In this document: in pieces, positions 50,101 to 63,417 of the stretch
How positions within the stretch are numbered: position 1 is the stretch's first letter
Layout of the letters: each line of letters opens with the position of its first letter
Assembly (NCBI RefSeq): GCF_000189635.1
Contig: NW_002476559.1
Span: 2,088,252 to 2,152,251, forward strand
Reading direction: 5' to 3'
DNA from: Tetrahymena thermophila SB210
Taxonomy: Eukaryota > Ciliophora > Oligohymenophorea > Hymenostomatida > Tetrahymenidae
Length of the DNA: 64,000 bases
Translations under genes and position numbers: made by a program
The notes under the pieces: generated by a model
Databases searched by the model: none
What the model was told of the DNA's origin: nothing
Seen by the model: only the letters and a program-made list of their open reading frames with translations

Positions 50101-50274
50101 ACTACATATACTGTATTCTATGCAGCTACCAACGACAATCCTTCTATTTAAGCTCAATCTACAGGTGTACAAACTCAATACCTAACTACAAAAGCTATTT
50201 AAGTAGTTGTAGAAGCTTATTCTGCTCAAATAATATATTCATTATTCATTTTAGCATTTTATTTCTTAATTTGA
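41174..50274 (+). CDS. Very large secreted, probably GPI-anchored surface protein
   Basis: Fourteen exons, 2,389 residues: 41174-41813, 42390-42538, 42589-42755, 42832-43579, 43909-44224, 44286-44629, 44691-45129, 45188-45301, 45354-45692, 45748-46649, 46753-47615, 47818-48597, 48677-49041, 49271-50274. All junctions are GT...AG and in phase, though the donor at 45130 is weaker. The N-terminus (MRLLKILFQESALFSLLIAL) is a signal peptide. The body is rich in Thr, Ser, Asn, Gln, Val and aromatic residues with scattered Cys, typical of extracellular beta-sandwich repeats, and has no internal membrane segment. The last 15 or so residues (IIYSLFILAFYFLI) are hydrophobic with no cytoplasmic tail, as in GPI-anchor signals. 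No known domain is evident to me. It may be a cell-surface coat or adhesion protein. Confidence 0.82.
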
Positions 50275-51119
50275 TATAAGATATAATTTTGTTAATTTTA
50301 TTTTATCTATTTGTGTTAATTCTGTGTGCTAAATTATTTCAGATTAGACATTTATTTTTTTTTACATAAAATAAATATTAAATAAATAAAATAATTTATT
50401 ATTGAAGAGTAAATAAATTTTAGGTTTTTATTTTTGCTTTTAATTTATTCATAAAAAGCTAACAATTATATTTCTATTCCATATAAATGATAAATAAAAA
50501 TGGCTTTAGATAACATTTGATATAAGCATCTACATAATTTTTAAATATGTCAAGCAAGCATAAAGTGAGAACTCAAAATGGGAGTATTAGAATAAATACA
50601 TTTACAAAAGAAAAGGTTATATAAATAATTCTTTTACTAAATTAAATCTATATATGTTTATTTGTTTGTATTAAAATTGGTTTTCCTAGTTACTATATTC
50701 AGTATATATTAGTAAGCATAGGAAAAAAGGTTTTGATTGTTGAAATAGAATAAAATATATGAATTAGATGGTTTTAAAATTATTATATAATAAATAGCAA
50801 ACAAAATTTAGATAGCTTTTACTTGATGATACTTTATTTATGGATTGAATTTATTTAATAGTAACATAATATTTTTTTAAAATGAATCTTGGTTACATCT
50901 GTAGAAATTTCATGGAAGGTTGGAAGAAGTTTTATCTTGAGAAAATAACTAGTGTTTGTAAAGATATTTAATAGGAATAATATTTTTTATTTTATCTTGT
51001 TAATTCTTATGAAAATTCATTGGTTTATTTGGTGGTTTAAATATTGATTGAACATAAAACAATATAAACATTAATTAATCATTAAAAAAAACAAATAATA
51101 AATATAAATTTTATAAAAT
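50275..51119. other. Intergenic, apart from the possible relic
   Basis: AT-rich. A second open stretch after an ATG at about 50881 (MNLGYICRNFMEGWKKFYLE) has no recognisable similarity. The OYE promoter should lie in the last few hundred bases. Confidence 0.45.
50547..50762 (+). pseudogene. Possible relic of an FAD-dependent oxidoreductase N-terminus
   Basis: A 71-codon frame ends with IGFPSYYIQYILVSIGKKVLIVEIEQ, which resembles the first beta-alpha-beta unit of FAD enzymes (IGxGxxG...GKKVLVLE), but the glycine signature is damaged and a TGA follows at once. Nothing downstream continues the fold. It may be a gene remnant or chance; evidence is thin. Confidence 0.25.
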
Positions 51120-52429
<1,310 letters not shown>

Positions 52430-53367
52430 TAATATTTTAGTTATAAAGAAAAATAGAATAATTTATAAAAATTAGACAAATTATTTGTTGATTTAATTAT
52501 ATCCTTATTATTGTAAAAAATTTCATTAATTAGTTTTAATATTTGAATTAAATAAATAAAATAATAAATACATCAATTACTTTAACAAATTTCCATACTT
52601 AATAAAAGTACTTTTTAAAATATTTTTACTACTGTAGAATGTCTGATAAGTAGTAAAATGTGATTCCCTAATTTTTCAAAATTTTTTTACTATTTTTAAT
52701 TGTTAATATTTTTGAAAATTTTGAAACAATAATAATTAAAATAAAAAGAATTCAAAATTCACTATATGTTAATTAAGATTTTAGATATAAAATTCTATAT
52801 AAAAAATAAAAAAATAAGCCTTACAGCCTCTCAATATTTAATAAAAAAATAATTACTTTTACTAGTTTTTGAAAGCACTTATTTGAGATTGGTTACAAAT
52901 GAGTTTAACTTTTAAATATATTAATTATTTTAATAAGGCATATATCAAGACTTCTCTAATTATTGTGTACATTTATCTCTAAATAAAAAATATATGATTA
53001 TTGAGAGTGAAAAATGAGTAAGTGTGTATCTCGATTATGATAATGAAAATTAATTTTGAAATCAGAATGTTTGTTTAGAATTTTTCTTTAGGAAAAATGT
53101 ATATTTAAACATTAATGAACCAAAAAAATGTAGAAAGATAGATAGATAGAAAATCCACTTAAAAATCAATTTTCATTATCTATTTTTTAATGCTTTATTA
53201 TCAAATAATAAAAAATATAAAACAAGCAAGTAAAGAAAAATAAATAGTAGAAAGATAATAAATTATTTAGCTTCCTTCATTTTTATAAATATAAACCAAC
53301 AAATTTTACTGTGTTTAACGAGTTAGGCCACATTAAAATATTAAAATAAAACCATACTTCTTGTAAA
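52430..53367. other. Intergenic, no gene seen
   Basis: AT-rich spacer with GATA repeats near 53140. No credible frame. Confidence 0.5.
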
Positions 53368-54408
53368 ATGTAGAAAGGCAATAGTATCAACTTCATTTCT
53401 TATGAAAATTATCGTGATGATGAGAAAAATAATAATTAAATATTTAATGATCTTGAATAATAATATACTGGAAGTTATTATTAAGAATAGATAGATCAGT
53501 ATTAAGCCACATAAGACAACAATTAATTCGACAAAAATCTGGAAAAAAACTCTTAAAATAAGATAAATTATAATTATGAACCTAATCTTGTTTTTGATCA
53601 TATTTATGGATTTAATCAGGGCAGTATTGAAGTATTTAGTGTCTAAAGAGAAGATAATGAGTATTTAAATTAATAAGATACATAGGAATAATAAAATAAT
53701 CATTGGCTTTATCTTGATGATGAAGATCCTAAAATTTACAAAGATTAAAAATAGTATAGTATAATATAACATTCTATTGATTTAGATAATTTTCCTTAAA
53801 ATCATCAAAATACATAAACTTTTTAATCTTAAAATTAGAATAATAATTAATAACTTAATAATTTTCCATCTATCTTATAAAATAATGAAATGCAATATTA
53901 AGAAATCATGAATATTGAATTAAATTAATGGGATTCCAATAGTGAATAGAATGAGGATAATTAACAAGCAAACTCCAGCACTATAAATTAAATTGATCAT
54001 TTTTCATATATTTAAAATTAATCCAATTAAATAAACATCAATAATAACAATCACTAAAGCGAAAATAATAATCAGAATTAAAATAATACAACAATAAATA
54101 TTGACTAAAACCTATTATTTAAGAGATAAATTAATTTAAATGGATAAATTTAGAATTATATTGAAATAAATTAACTCAAAATCTAAACTTTATCTATTGA
54201 AAACAAGCAAAATATGAGAAAAATTTTAATTGATTATACTTAAGCTTTAAATTCATTACCACCACAACCATCAACATAATTTATGTGCTTTTGCAGCAAA
54301 CATTATGAATAAAAAAAAAATTTATAAAAACATATATAAAATAAGCATTCTTTTTTACCAGAAATATGGCTTTGGCATTATTAATATGATGGAAATTACT
54401 AATTTTGA
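53368..54408 (+). CDS. Gln/Asn-rich protein with a C-terminal CxC/HxxxxH finger, member 1
   Basis: Intronless, 346 residues. The first 300 are low complexity, dominated by Asn, Gln, Asp, Tyr and Ile, much of the Gln coming from TAA and TAG. The C-terminus has a single finger: Cys307-x-Cys309, a helix-like KNLQKHIQNKH with His322 and His327, then PEIWLWH. The two other members (55817-56689 and 57404-58999) have the same order, CxC...NHIK...H then PxWCW. The arrangement is like a C2H2 zinc finger with an unusually short CxC knuckle. With the Q/N-rich body it could be a DNA- or RNA-binding regulator, but that is an inference. This member is the most diverged: the spacing between the second Cys and the first His is two residues shorter and the Trp-Cys-Trp is Trp-Leu-Trp. 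Confidence 0.75.
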
Positions 54409-55816
54409 ATTATTTTATAATAATCACTAATTATTTATCAAATACTATTAAACATTTTTTCAAATTTTTATTTATTGTATCAAAATTACTTACTTATCTT
54501 CTAATTATATTACTTATGAAATACATACTTTTATTCAAAATAAATAAAATCAATTTTTTAAAATATCTATTTGCATTTTAATAAATAAATTAATTGATTA
54601 ATACAAATTTATATCAAAGTACGCATTCTTTTTTGAAAACTTATCAAATTAATCTTTTATTAAAAGGATCCTCACTTGATTCGTAAGAGTTTTCAGTATT
54701 TTATTACAAATGTTTCAATTAACTTTCACTTCAACTGAAATATAGATTGATTGTCTATTTTAGTTTATTTAATTTTTTAGATTAAATTTAATTTAGATTT
54801 CTATTAAGAATTAAAGTAAAAAAAAATAAATATTATAGTAAAATAAACAAGATTGTATTTTAATATTTTTATACACTTAAACAAAATAATGAATGTACCT
54901 TTCTACATATTTTAAATAGTTTTTAATAATTTTGTTGATTCATTTTTTATTTAATTAATTTACAGATTTAAGAGTTTTAATTAAAATTATTAAAATATTT
55001 TTTTAAAGAAATTTATTAATATAAAAAAATATATAATGAAAACAATTAGGTTTGTCTATTATATGTATTAAGAATTATTTAAAAAACGATAATTACTTAT
55101 TAGTTTTTTATTTAATTTATTTATAACTATTCGTTTTTATTACTTCTCATTGTGATAACAAATAAATTTGAGTTGAATGATAAAGACATATGAATTCATG
55201 AATGGTGAATCAAATCAATGAATAATCTTCAAAAATTTAAAAGAGAAAACAAATGTGGTTGCTTATAAAAATTATATGTGGTTGATAGATATTTTCAGTT
55301 CTTGTTGCAACTATTAGATTTAATTAAAATGTCTTCTTTATATTTTTTTAAAAACATCATTTATTGAGCTTAACAAAAATAAAAGTTAAGTAATTTAAGA
55401 AAATAGATTAAAATTCAATTAATCTAAAATAGTTAATATTTTTATTAACATAAAAGTAAACTAATATTGTATTTTGGAGTGGAAATAACTTACTGTTTGG
55501 TAAAATACTTAAATGATAGATTGTTTATAGTTATAAAGTTATTAGAAGTTATTGCTCTCTATTCCACGCACCTCTCAAAATACACATTTTTTTCAATTAT
55601 CTAATAATAAGAACTATATACCTCAAAAGTAAATAAAATTTGAAGTATTAACCTAAGACGCCGCTACTATTGCTTCTATGAATCAATAAAAAGATTAAAA
55701 AAAAGAAGTAAGCAACAAATAATACGAAAAAAAAATCTAATTTTTGGGTAAAATTGATTATATAATAAAATAAACTTTATCATCTAAATAAAATAAAAGC
55801 ACAAAATAATACGAAT
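54409..55816. other. Intergenic between finger genes 1 and 2
   Basis: AT-rich. A frame from an ATG at 55680 runs about 50 codons into the 5' end of the next gene in another frame; it looks like leader sequence, not a gene. Confidence 0.5.
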
Positions 55817-56689
55817 ATGGAAAATATTATTCATGATACCCAGCACACTTAAGATACTACTCTACGACAACAAGAACATATTAAAATCGAAAATATGGAT
55901 ATTCAGATCAAATAAGAAGACTTAAATGATTAAGAAAATAATCAAAGCCAATTAAATCAATTTTAATTCGACTAAAAATAACATTTTTATAACATTTTCA
56001 ACAAATTTGAAATGAATTTTTAGATAGACGAATATGCCTTGTTGGGATAAATGGTAAATAATACTACGAATAGTCATAGCTTAAACTTAAATGCTTGTAA
56101 GCTAGAAGAAAAAAATGAATAGAATATCATCTAATCAAATTGTAATGAAAATACTAAAGAAGTTAAGGTTGAGGAACAATTAATTGCTGATTAAGACTAT
56201 AATAAAAATGGATCAGAGTCTAATGAAATTTAAATTTTACAAGATTTTGTTTTGTAAACGTGCTAAAAATACTCAAATGAATATAAAAACTTTAAGCAAC
56301 TGCACAGACAGTTGAAAGATAACAAAAAAATTGAAGACATAATTAATGAAATTCGCTAGCCGATAATCATTCATTACTAAAAATTGATAAAAGATTAAGC
56401 AAAAGCACCAAAAAATTTTGAAAAAGAATGCAGAAAAGACAATAAAAATTATATGAATGAACAATGCCACTGCATGTGTAGCCTGAACGCAAAGTTTACA
56501 AAACTGAGCAGCTTGCATAATCATATTAAAAAACAACACAATAATACTCCTGTGTGGTGTTGGTAACTCAAGCTTTCATTTCAAGTAGGCAGACCTAATA
56601 AAGAAATTCCTAAAATTGATGCTTGTTTAAAATAAAAAAAATCGAGATACGATAAAAAAGTTTTAAGGCTATTATAATTGCATTTATGA
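55817..56689 (+). CDS. Gln/Asn-rich protein with a C-terminal CxC/HxxxxH finger, member 2
   Basis: Intronless, 290 residues. The N-terminal half is acidic and Gln/Asn rich. A central block has KYSNEYKNFKQLHRQLKDNKK, which itself looks like a decayed finger helix (a Cys a few residues before, then LHRQL). The finger proper starts with Cys217-His-Cys219-Met-Cys221, then KLSSLHNHIKKQH with His236 and His241, followed by PVWCW and a basic tail with VGRPNKEIPKID. Member 3 shares the tail as VGRRPEAIPEIS, so the conserved unit extends about 25 residues beyond the second His. Zinc ligands are most likely Cys219, Cys221, His236 and His241. The function is unknown; nucleic-acid binding is plausible. 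Confidence 0.78.
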
Positions 56690-57403
56690 TAATTAATAAA
56701 AATGCATTTAATTTATGCTATTTATTTTCATTAATGCTCTATTTTTATTTATTTTTTGTTTGTTTTTATAAAAATAAGCTTGTATGCATGTATGTATATA
56801 TATGCTAGCAAGAAATATAATATAAATAGATTAATTATTACAAAATTAAAAAAAGGTAAACATAGTTAATATTTAGAAGGCTATAATTGCTGATATGCAT
56901 AGAACAATTAATTTTTAAATTTCCCATTGATTTTTGAGTTTTTAGTATGAAGGAAAATAAATAACTTAAAGAGGTCATTTTTAGTTTTTCTCTTTTTTTT
57001 AATAAAATGATTACGTCATTATTTTTAGTAGCTGGCTCTGAATTTAGTATTATAAATTTTATAATTTATTTATTCAATTATATACACAATTTCTTATTTA
57101 ATGACATCACAAATTATTTTCAAACTAATTCAATAAGAGCTAAATTTGGTACAAAAAAATAACATTTAACACAATAAATTAACAAGTTAATGAATTAACT
57201 TATGTATATTTAATATAATGAATGATAATTGTTATTTAATTGATGGAATAATATATCTAATTTTAAACACAAGGCATATGCATTCTTATATTGCTCCTAA
57301 TGATTAATTTTTGATAGTAGTTTTTAGTTTTAATTTTTTCAAATAAGAGTAAATCAAAAATAAATAAACAAAATAACAAAAAAATACTAACAGATTGAGC
57401 TAA
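56690..57403. other. Intergenic between finger genes 2 and 3
   Basis: AT-rich spacer, no gene seen. Confidence 0.5.
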
Positions 57404-58999
57404 ATGGATTGCTGCGAGGATACTTTTGATATATTATAAACAGTGTAATAACAGACTGATAATATTCACTGCTAGACAGAAAGTTTTTAAGAATTTAAAC
57501 TTTACTAATAAAACTCTTTATCTAACGATATGGATAAGCAAAGAGACTATTAGGATGAGGATTATTACTAAGATAATAATAGCATCTATGGCTCGAGCAA
57601 CAAAAAAACCTGTTCTTAAGATCATAATTTTAATGGGGAATACCAATAAAATTTTTTTCTTCTTGATTAAACGCCTACTTAAAACTCAGATAGTAATTAT
57701 CCTAATAAAATAATAATCTCTAACTAAATTTTTGATTGTACCTAAGATAATATTTTTAATTCTGTCATGAGTGGTCTACCAATATCTTAGGATAGCCACA
57801 AAAATCCAGATTAATTTTTATGCAAATTTTAAGAAATATAAGAAGAAGAAAAAAATTTGCAATATAATGATGATAAGATCAACTAAGAAGGTATAAACTA
57901 TTATGAAATCTAATGTATGTGTATTGGTTCGCTTAATGAGGATAATCTGATTTAAAATAACAATTAAATTATCAATTAATAAATTAAAATTACACCATAA
58001 ATAATTAACAATTAAACTGAAAATACTACTTAAAAAAATTAAAATTAATAGTTATTTTCTGATCAAAATATTTAATTACAATAAATAAATAATCAATACC
58101 CTTAATAATAATATTCATCTTTAGAGCACTGCCCATAAAATTTATATGAAAATATTAATAATAGCTAAATTTCTGAAGAAATAACTAATATTAATACAAA
58201 TTTTCATATAAATTCTCAAAATTGTTAGGTGTTAAATGGTAAAAATATGACTTCTAGAATTTTTAATAATTTCGATGATTACCTTAGTTATTAAAATATA
58301 TAAAAGTAACTAGAGATTACAAATTATCATGAACAATCAATTAAAGAAAATCAACTAAAAACTTACAAATAAGATGATGAATTCCCTGAATCTTAATTCA
58401 TTTAAACTAATGGAATAAATTCTAAATTAAAATTAACTTAATATACTAGTCATCAACCAAACAAAACCATCTCCAATAAAACAAAAATTGAATAAATTTT
58501 AGTTTAAAACTATTAATTGACATAGAATGTCTTTGATCTTGAAAATGTCCAAAAAGTAGTCACTTATCTGTGCAAGATTTTAAGACCTTATTTCCCAGAC
58601 TTCGATCGACTTAATTAAAAGTAATCAGACCCTAACATCTCAAAAGTTATTGGTTTCATTCGTAAAGTTGTTGTTGATTATTATAAAAGACTAGGTGAAC
58701 CCATATAATAATAAGATAAGCCTAATAGATAAACTCATTGCATGTGCAGTTTAGATAAATAGTATAAAAATTTAAGCGGTCTTTGTAATCACATTAAAAA
58801 TCATCATGAAAAAACACCTATATGGTGTTGGTCAGTTAAGATTAATGAAAAAGTAGGAAGAAGACCTGAAGCAATACCAGAAATTTCTCCAAATAACTAA
58901 AAATAATCACAAAAAAAGAGCTTTGCATCAAAAGCAAAAAGATTTTGTATTAGTAATTTTAACTAGTATGTAAGTTATACAAGACACAGTTAAAACTGA
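57404..58999 (+). CDS. Gln/Asn-rich protein with a C-terminal CxC/HxxxxH finger, member 3
   Basis: Intronless, 531 residues. The first 380 are strongly Gln/Asn/Ile/Ser rich, almost prion-like. At about residue 171 there is an isolated CMCIGSLNEDN that copies the first half of the finger without its histidines. A globular-looking segment at about 385-440 (VQKVVTYLCKILRPYFPDFD, then VIGFIRKVVVDYYKRLGEP) precedes the finger. The finger is Cys446-Met-Cys448, SLDKQYKNLSGLCNHIKNHH with His463 and His468, PIWCW and VGRRPEAIPEIS. It is closest to member 2. The VVTYLCKIL segment is a possible protein-interaction helix pair not seen in member 1. The role is unknown. Confidence 0.78.
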
Positions 59000-59592
59000 G
59001 TAAAAAAACTATTAGCAAACACATATAAACAAATAATTAACATTTATGATCTATCTAAGTAAACAAATAAATTAATTCATATATAAAAAACAAAAATATA
59101 CAAGTAAAAAAATAAAACTTTAATAACTTTTTTAGATAAAAAAATATTAAATGCCTCTATATATTTTATAAATCTTTGTACTTATTTAAATCTTATATAA
59201 TATAATACAGTAAAAAAAAAGTAACTAGGTGCTAAAAAAACAATTTAAGTAACTTTTATTAGTTCATTAATTTAGCAAAAGAATTTAACTTTAAAAAGAA
59301 ATAAATAAAAATTGAATTTACCCCAATAATAATTTGTAAAATAAAATTCTAAAAACTAATTTTAGGTAAAATGTAATACTTTTATATTTATTTATGTTAA
59401 GCATAAAAAAAGTCCATTAAGTGATGAAGATATATTTTAATTATTTATCTTTATTATTATTGAATTTTTAAATGAAGTTTAAACTAAATAAAAATACATT
59501 TTTATTACCACAAAAAAAATTAGACAATTGTAATTTAAATTTCATTTATGTGATTGATTGATTTATTGATGGATAAGTAGATACTTCATTAT
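59000..59592. other. Intergenic between convergent genes, no gene seen
   Basis: AT-rich; contains the 3' ends of finger gene 3 and the HAUS6-like gene. Confidence 0.5.
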
Positions 59593-60926
59593 TCATAGCT
59601 CTTCTTAGCAATTTTATTTTAATTCAATTAAACATTTAGTGAGCTTTGACTATCTTTATTTTATTCCTTATAGTTTATCTAGCAAAGATGATTGATAAGT
59701 TAAAAATTATTCTGTTTTAAGGTTTTAAATATTTTTATCTGTATTTTTCAATGTGTTTTTGTACGATTCAAAATAGTTTTCTAATTTTATTAATCCTAAA
59801 TTTTATTATAATGGATCCATTTCTTAATCGCCAGCATGGATCAAGCTTTTGTTTATCACATTAGTTTGATCTACTTACAAAAACTCACTTAAAAATTATT
59901 AATATCTTTCTTTAAAATTCCTATCAGAAATTCCTCTTTCAATTTCTTAAAGCTCACTTATAGTTTATTTTATAAGGTCGATTTATGGCATTCTATCTAG
60001 TTTTCTTAAGTCACTTAGCAGTTTTTCTGGTACATCATGCTCATTTACTAGATAATCTTTTAGCCTCAAATTAATTTCTCTTTACTTTTGATATGATTTA
60101 TTTATTTTTTCAGCAAGTACTTACACTTCTTAAGTATTTCCAGAGTAGTTCATCATCTTCTTTTGAATTTTATCATATTCTATTTCCAAATGCGATCTGA
60201 GAATGCTATTTTACTCTTGAATTTCTTCAAGAGAGTACATTTATTCCTTTTATGTATTCAATATTGAAATAGTTGGATAGAGTTCGTCCACCAAATGCAA
60301 TTAATGGTCTGTTTTTTTATCATTTCTCAAGTTTATATTAAAAACCTTCATCTAACTTTAAGGAAATGTTTAAATGAATTCATTTTTTAGAGCGAACTCA
60401 GCAAGAAATCTTAAAAACTGGACGCATTTTAAACCTTTTACTTCGTCTAATACAATCCTTTTAAAAAAAATAATTAATTTTGAATCCATTTCAAGAATAA
60501 TTTTTGCTAGGTTATTAATATTATTGTTATAATTAGTTGTTTAATTTACTTCGAAAGGAAAAGACTTTGAGGTAATATATGTCTTTTTTGTAAAGTCTAA
60601 AGCAATTTATAGGCCTCCTGTTTAAAATTAATAGTGTCTTTTGGGTTGCGCGGTGGATAAAAAAGCAATAAATCAACAGTTTCGCTTGAATCAGTAACTA
60701 GCTTACATATTAAAAACTTAAGGATGTTGTAAAAAGCTTTAGGGCAATCTGCATCAAAAGTTCCAGGTCCAATTTTAATATTTAATAACTTGCTTTACTC
60801 CTAAAAATCATAATTAAGCAGAGACAGAGCGCTGTAAAGCAAATGCTCTGGGTCTAATTTCATTTATTATTAGTGATTTTCTTCATCAAAATCTTCTTAG
60901 TGAAATTCCTAATTCAAGATATTCAT
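59593..60926 (-). CDS. HAUS6-like protein (augmin complex subunit, candidate)
   Basis: Two exons on the minus strand (60926-60550 and 60457-59593), 413 residues. The N-terminal 160 residues follow the order of the HAUS6/Dgt6 N-terminal domain: LLYSALSLLNYD, CPKAFYNILKFLICKL (compare KAFEVVFHFLFSKL), LLLFYPPRNPKD (compare FCWPPLDKKQD), FKQEAYKLLQ, LPQSLFLS and, across the intron, LKCVQFLRFLAEFAL. The rest is predicted coiled coil (SLEEIQEQNSILRSHLEIEY and following), as expected for a subunit of augmin, which brings gamma-tubulin to the sides of existing microtubules in spindles. The intron was placed because the domain match changes frame there and GTAAAT/AAAAG borders fit. These are pattern matches from memory, so the family call is probable, not certain. 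Confidence 0.65.
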
Positions 60927-62055
60927 ACTTGCATAAAGGAAATTTAATTTATAAAAATTCAAAATTTGACAATTTAAAAAGTGATAGTGTGAATGTCAAA
61001 TTAATTATCATAAAAGATGTATTTTTGGTTAAAATATGTAATTAGATAAATTCTTTGTGTGATTTAAATGGAAGCAGGAGTATAATAAAATTTTTTTAAG
61101 GATAGAAAAATATTTTGAAAAAAAATAGTGAGTTAATAGTGGTAATATAATAACAATCTATAAGTAATAAAGATATCAAGTAACCAAACAACTATTTGAT
61201 CTTTCTTAATTTATCTATCAAAAAATAGCAATAATTATCTATAACATCTCAATGGTACTCATAAATATGTTAATAATTAATCAAATTTAATTCAAAATAG
61301 AAACAGTAAAAATGTTACTAACTGATTTATTTTTAGATAATATGCCAAAAATGCAACTTCTTATTTCAGTTATAAATGAGAAAAATAATTTTTGTTGAAA
61401 TTTAATGGTATCCTTCTCTCTGTATTTTTATTTATATTTTTGTTATAATTTATTTAGTTAGAATCGAATTTATAGTTCCGAACCTGATATCAAATAGAAA
61501 AATTGTTATAATCAATACTCTATTTATAAATACTTAATTAGTTCTATGCTGCTTTGTCCATAACGCATTTATTCTCATCTTATTTGGTAACACAATTTAC
61601 TTGAATTTAATGAAGTAAATCATAAATTATGAGTAATTAAAAAATATTTAAATATATTTTTATTTTACATGTCATATATATAAATTCAATTCTGTAAGTA
61701 AATAAAAAAATAATAGAAAATGCATAGATGAAACATAAGCAAGCACAAAAGAATAACTTGATTTAGTTTGGTCTTTTTAAGCTTAAAAGATTGTATGGTA
61801 AAAATTGATATTAAACAAAATAAATGACAAATTAAAAAAAACGCTAGTTGTATTAGTGAGTGGGCAAACGAATAAACATAGAATTTCAATGCTAGCTAAC
61901 TAGATTGTTTGTTCCAACTAAAAAAATAAAAAGTAATTAATTATTTAAAAAATATTATCAATAATTAGAAATAAAGAGATTATCAAAAAATACTAAAGCA
62001 ACGCTATTAAAAATTAAACACAGTTATTTATCTAATTTAAATTACTTGCGTTAAA
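60927..62055. other. Intergenic between divergent genes, no gene seen
   Basis: AT-rich; should hold the promoters of both flanking genes. A hydrophobic minus-strand frame at about 61686-61889 has no supporting feature. Confidence 0.5.
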
Positions 62056-63417
62056 ATGGAGGCAGACAAATATTTGTATAAAGATGTATTTAAGGCTCAT
62101 AGTCCTATGCTGAATAACTAATGCCAAACTGTTAAAATAGACTTTCCAATATATGAGCAGATTTCTTTGTAATCTTAAGGTTCGAAATACTTTATACCAT
62201 AGAGATAAAATTCTAATGATTATTTTATTAACGGAGATGCAAATACTCCTGAAATTCGAGAAAAAACAACCAGTCTACCTACCCAATTGTAACAACAAAA
62301 AAGTGCGTTTTAATTTTCTGACAACAGCAGCCTAAAAAGTTCTTAAATGTTAAGTAGTCCTAAAAATGCATAGACTCTTTATAATTTGAATTCCTTTACT
62401 TCTATTTCTACTTAGAGCTCAGGCAACAATAGCTATCCTTATAATTTTTCTTAATAAAATAAATAATAAAAATATGATGCAATAATAGATAATAAAGTTC
62501 AAAGAGCCTGCTCTTAATCATGTAAGCCTACAGATTTATTAGAACAAAATGGGTTAGCGATGTCTAATACTTTTTAAAAAAATATGATTTCATAGAGCTA
62601 AATGAATGAAAAGACATGTTTATAGCCCTAAAATAGCTTTAATTAAACCAGAAATTTTAATATACCACCTACAAGCAATAATATACTCAACTCACTATAG
62701 TATAAAGGCTACAAAAGGCAAGCTACTGCAGATAATCTTATATAGCCTTAAGATTTAAGAAATCCAAATAATTTAGGTGTTTATATACCTAGTTACACCC
62801 AATAGGAAAATCTGAATTAAACAAAACATCTAGATAACTTTAATTTAACAAAAATAAATAACAGAGCTGAATTTAATTAAAGCAGTAGTTAATAAAAATT
62901 TCTTTGCTAACCCAATAAAGTAATTAACTTTATGTCTGAGAGATTGAATAATTTTTAAACGTAACAAAATTTTTACTCTTAAAACACTAAAACTTAGTTC
63001 GGATCTCCTATATTAACTCATGATTTTAATCCTAAAGCTAACTCTGATAAAAAAATGACTAATTAACATGAATTCGTGCAGAGTGGATTTGTAAATTCAG
63101 AACAAGTGGATAATAGCATCAATAGAGATGAGTCTTAGAAGAAAGAATATTTAAAAAAAATGATAGAAAACAGATAAAAAGAGCTTTAATAACTTAAGTA
63201 ATAGAGCTTGTAGCTCAGATAAAATTCAATAGATTCCTACAAAGAAATAAATAAAAAAATTAAAGAAACTAACAAACAATAAAAAATAAATTAAAATTTT
63301 TAATCATCTGCCAAACTTAATACATATATTTTAGGTCGTATAAACGTCTAAGGCGAATACTAGTAATAATAAGATTAAAAAAGTTTATTAAAAAATGAAA
63401 GTAACTTCCCAAGCTGA
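62056..63417 (+). CDS. Gln/Asn/Ser-rich protein with C-terminal coiled coil, unknown function
   Basis: Intronless, 453 residues from ATG to TGA. The first 345 residues are low complexity (Asn, Gln, Ser, Pro, Thr) with short recurring motifs such as SSPKNAQ and NFNIPPTSN. The last hundred include a Lys/Glu/Gln coiled coil (KKMIENRQKELQQLKQQSLQ, then YKEINKKIKETNKQ) and end with a short basic stretch. No signal peptide, membrane segment or zinc finger is visible, so it does not belong to the CxC-finger family next door despite similar composition. I do not recognise it. The frame is supported by the composition and by the complete absence of TGA over 1.36 kb. Confidence 0.65.

Noticed and set aside
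53341-53601. Minus-strand hydrophobic frame of 86 codons
   Set aside because: Antisense shadow of the Asn/Gln-rich finger gene 1: Asn and Gln codons become Ile and Leu when reversed.
56273-56539. Minus-strand frame of 88 codons
   Set aside because: Antisense of finger gene 2, whose plus-strand frame has the conserved finger.
61686-61889. Hydrophobic minus-strand frame, 67 codons
   Set aside because: Composition is that of AT-rich intergenic DNA read on the complementary strand; no motif, and no support from neighbours.
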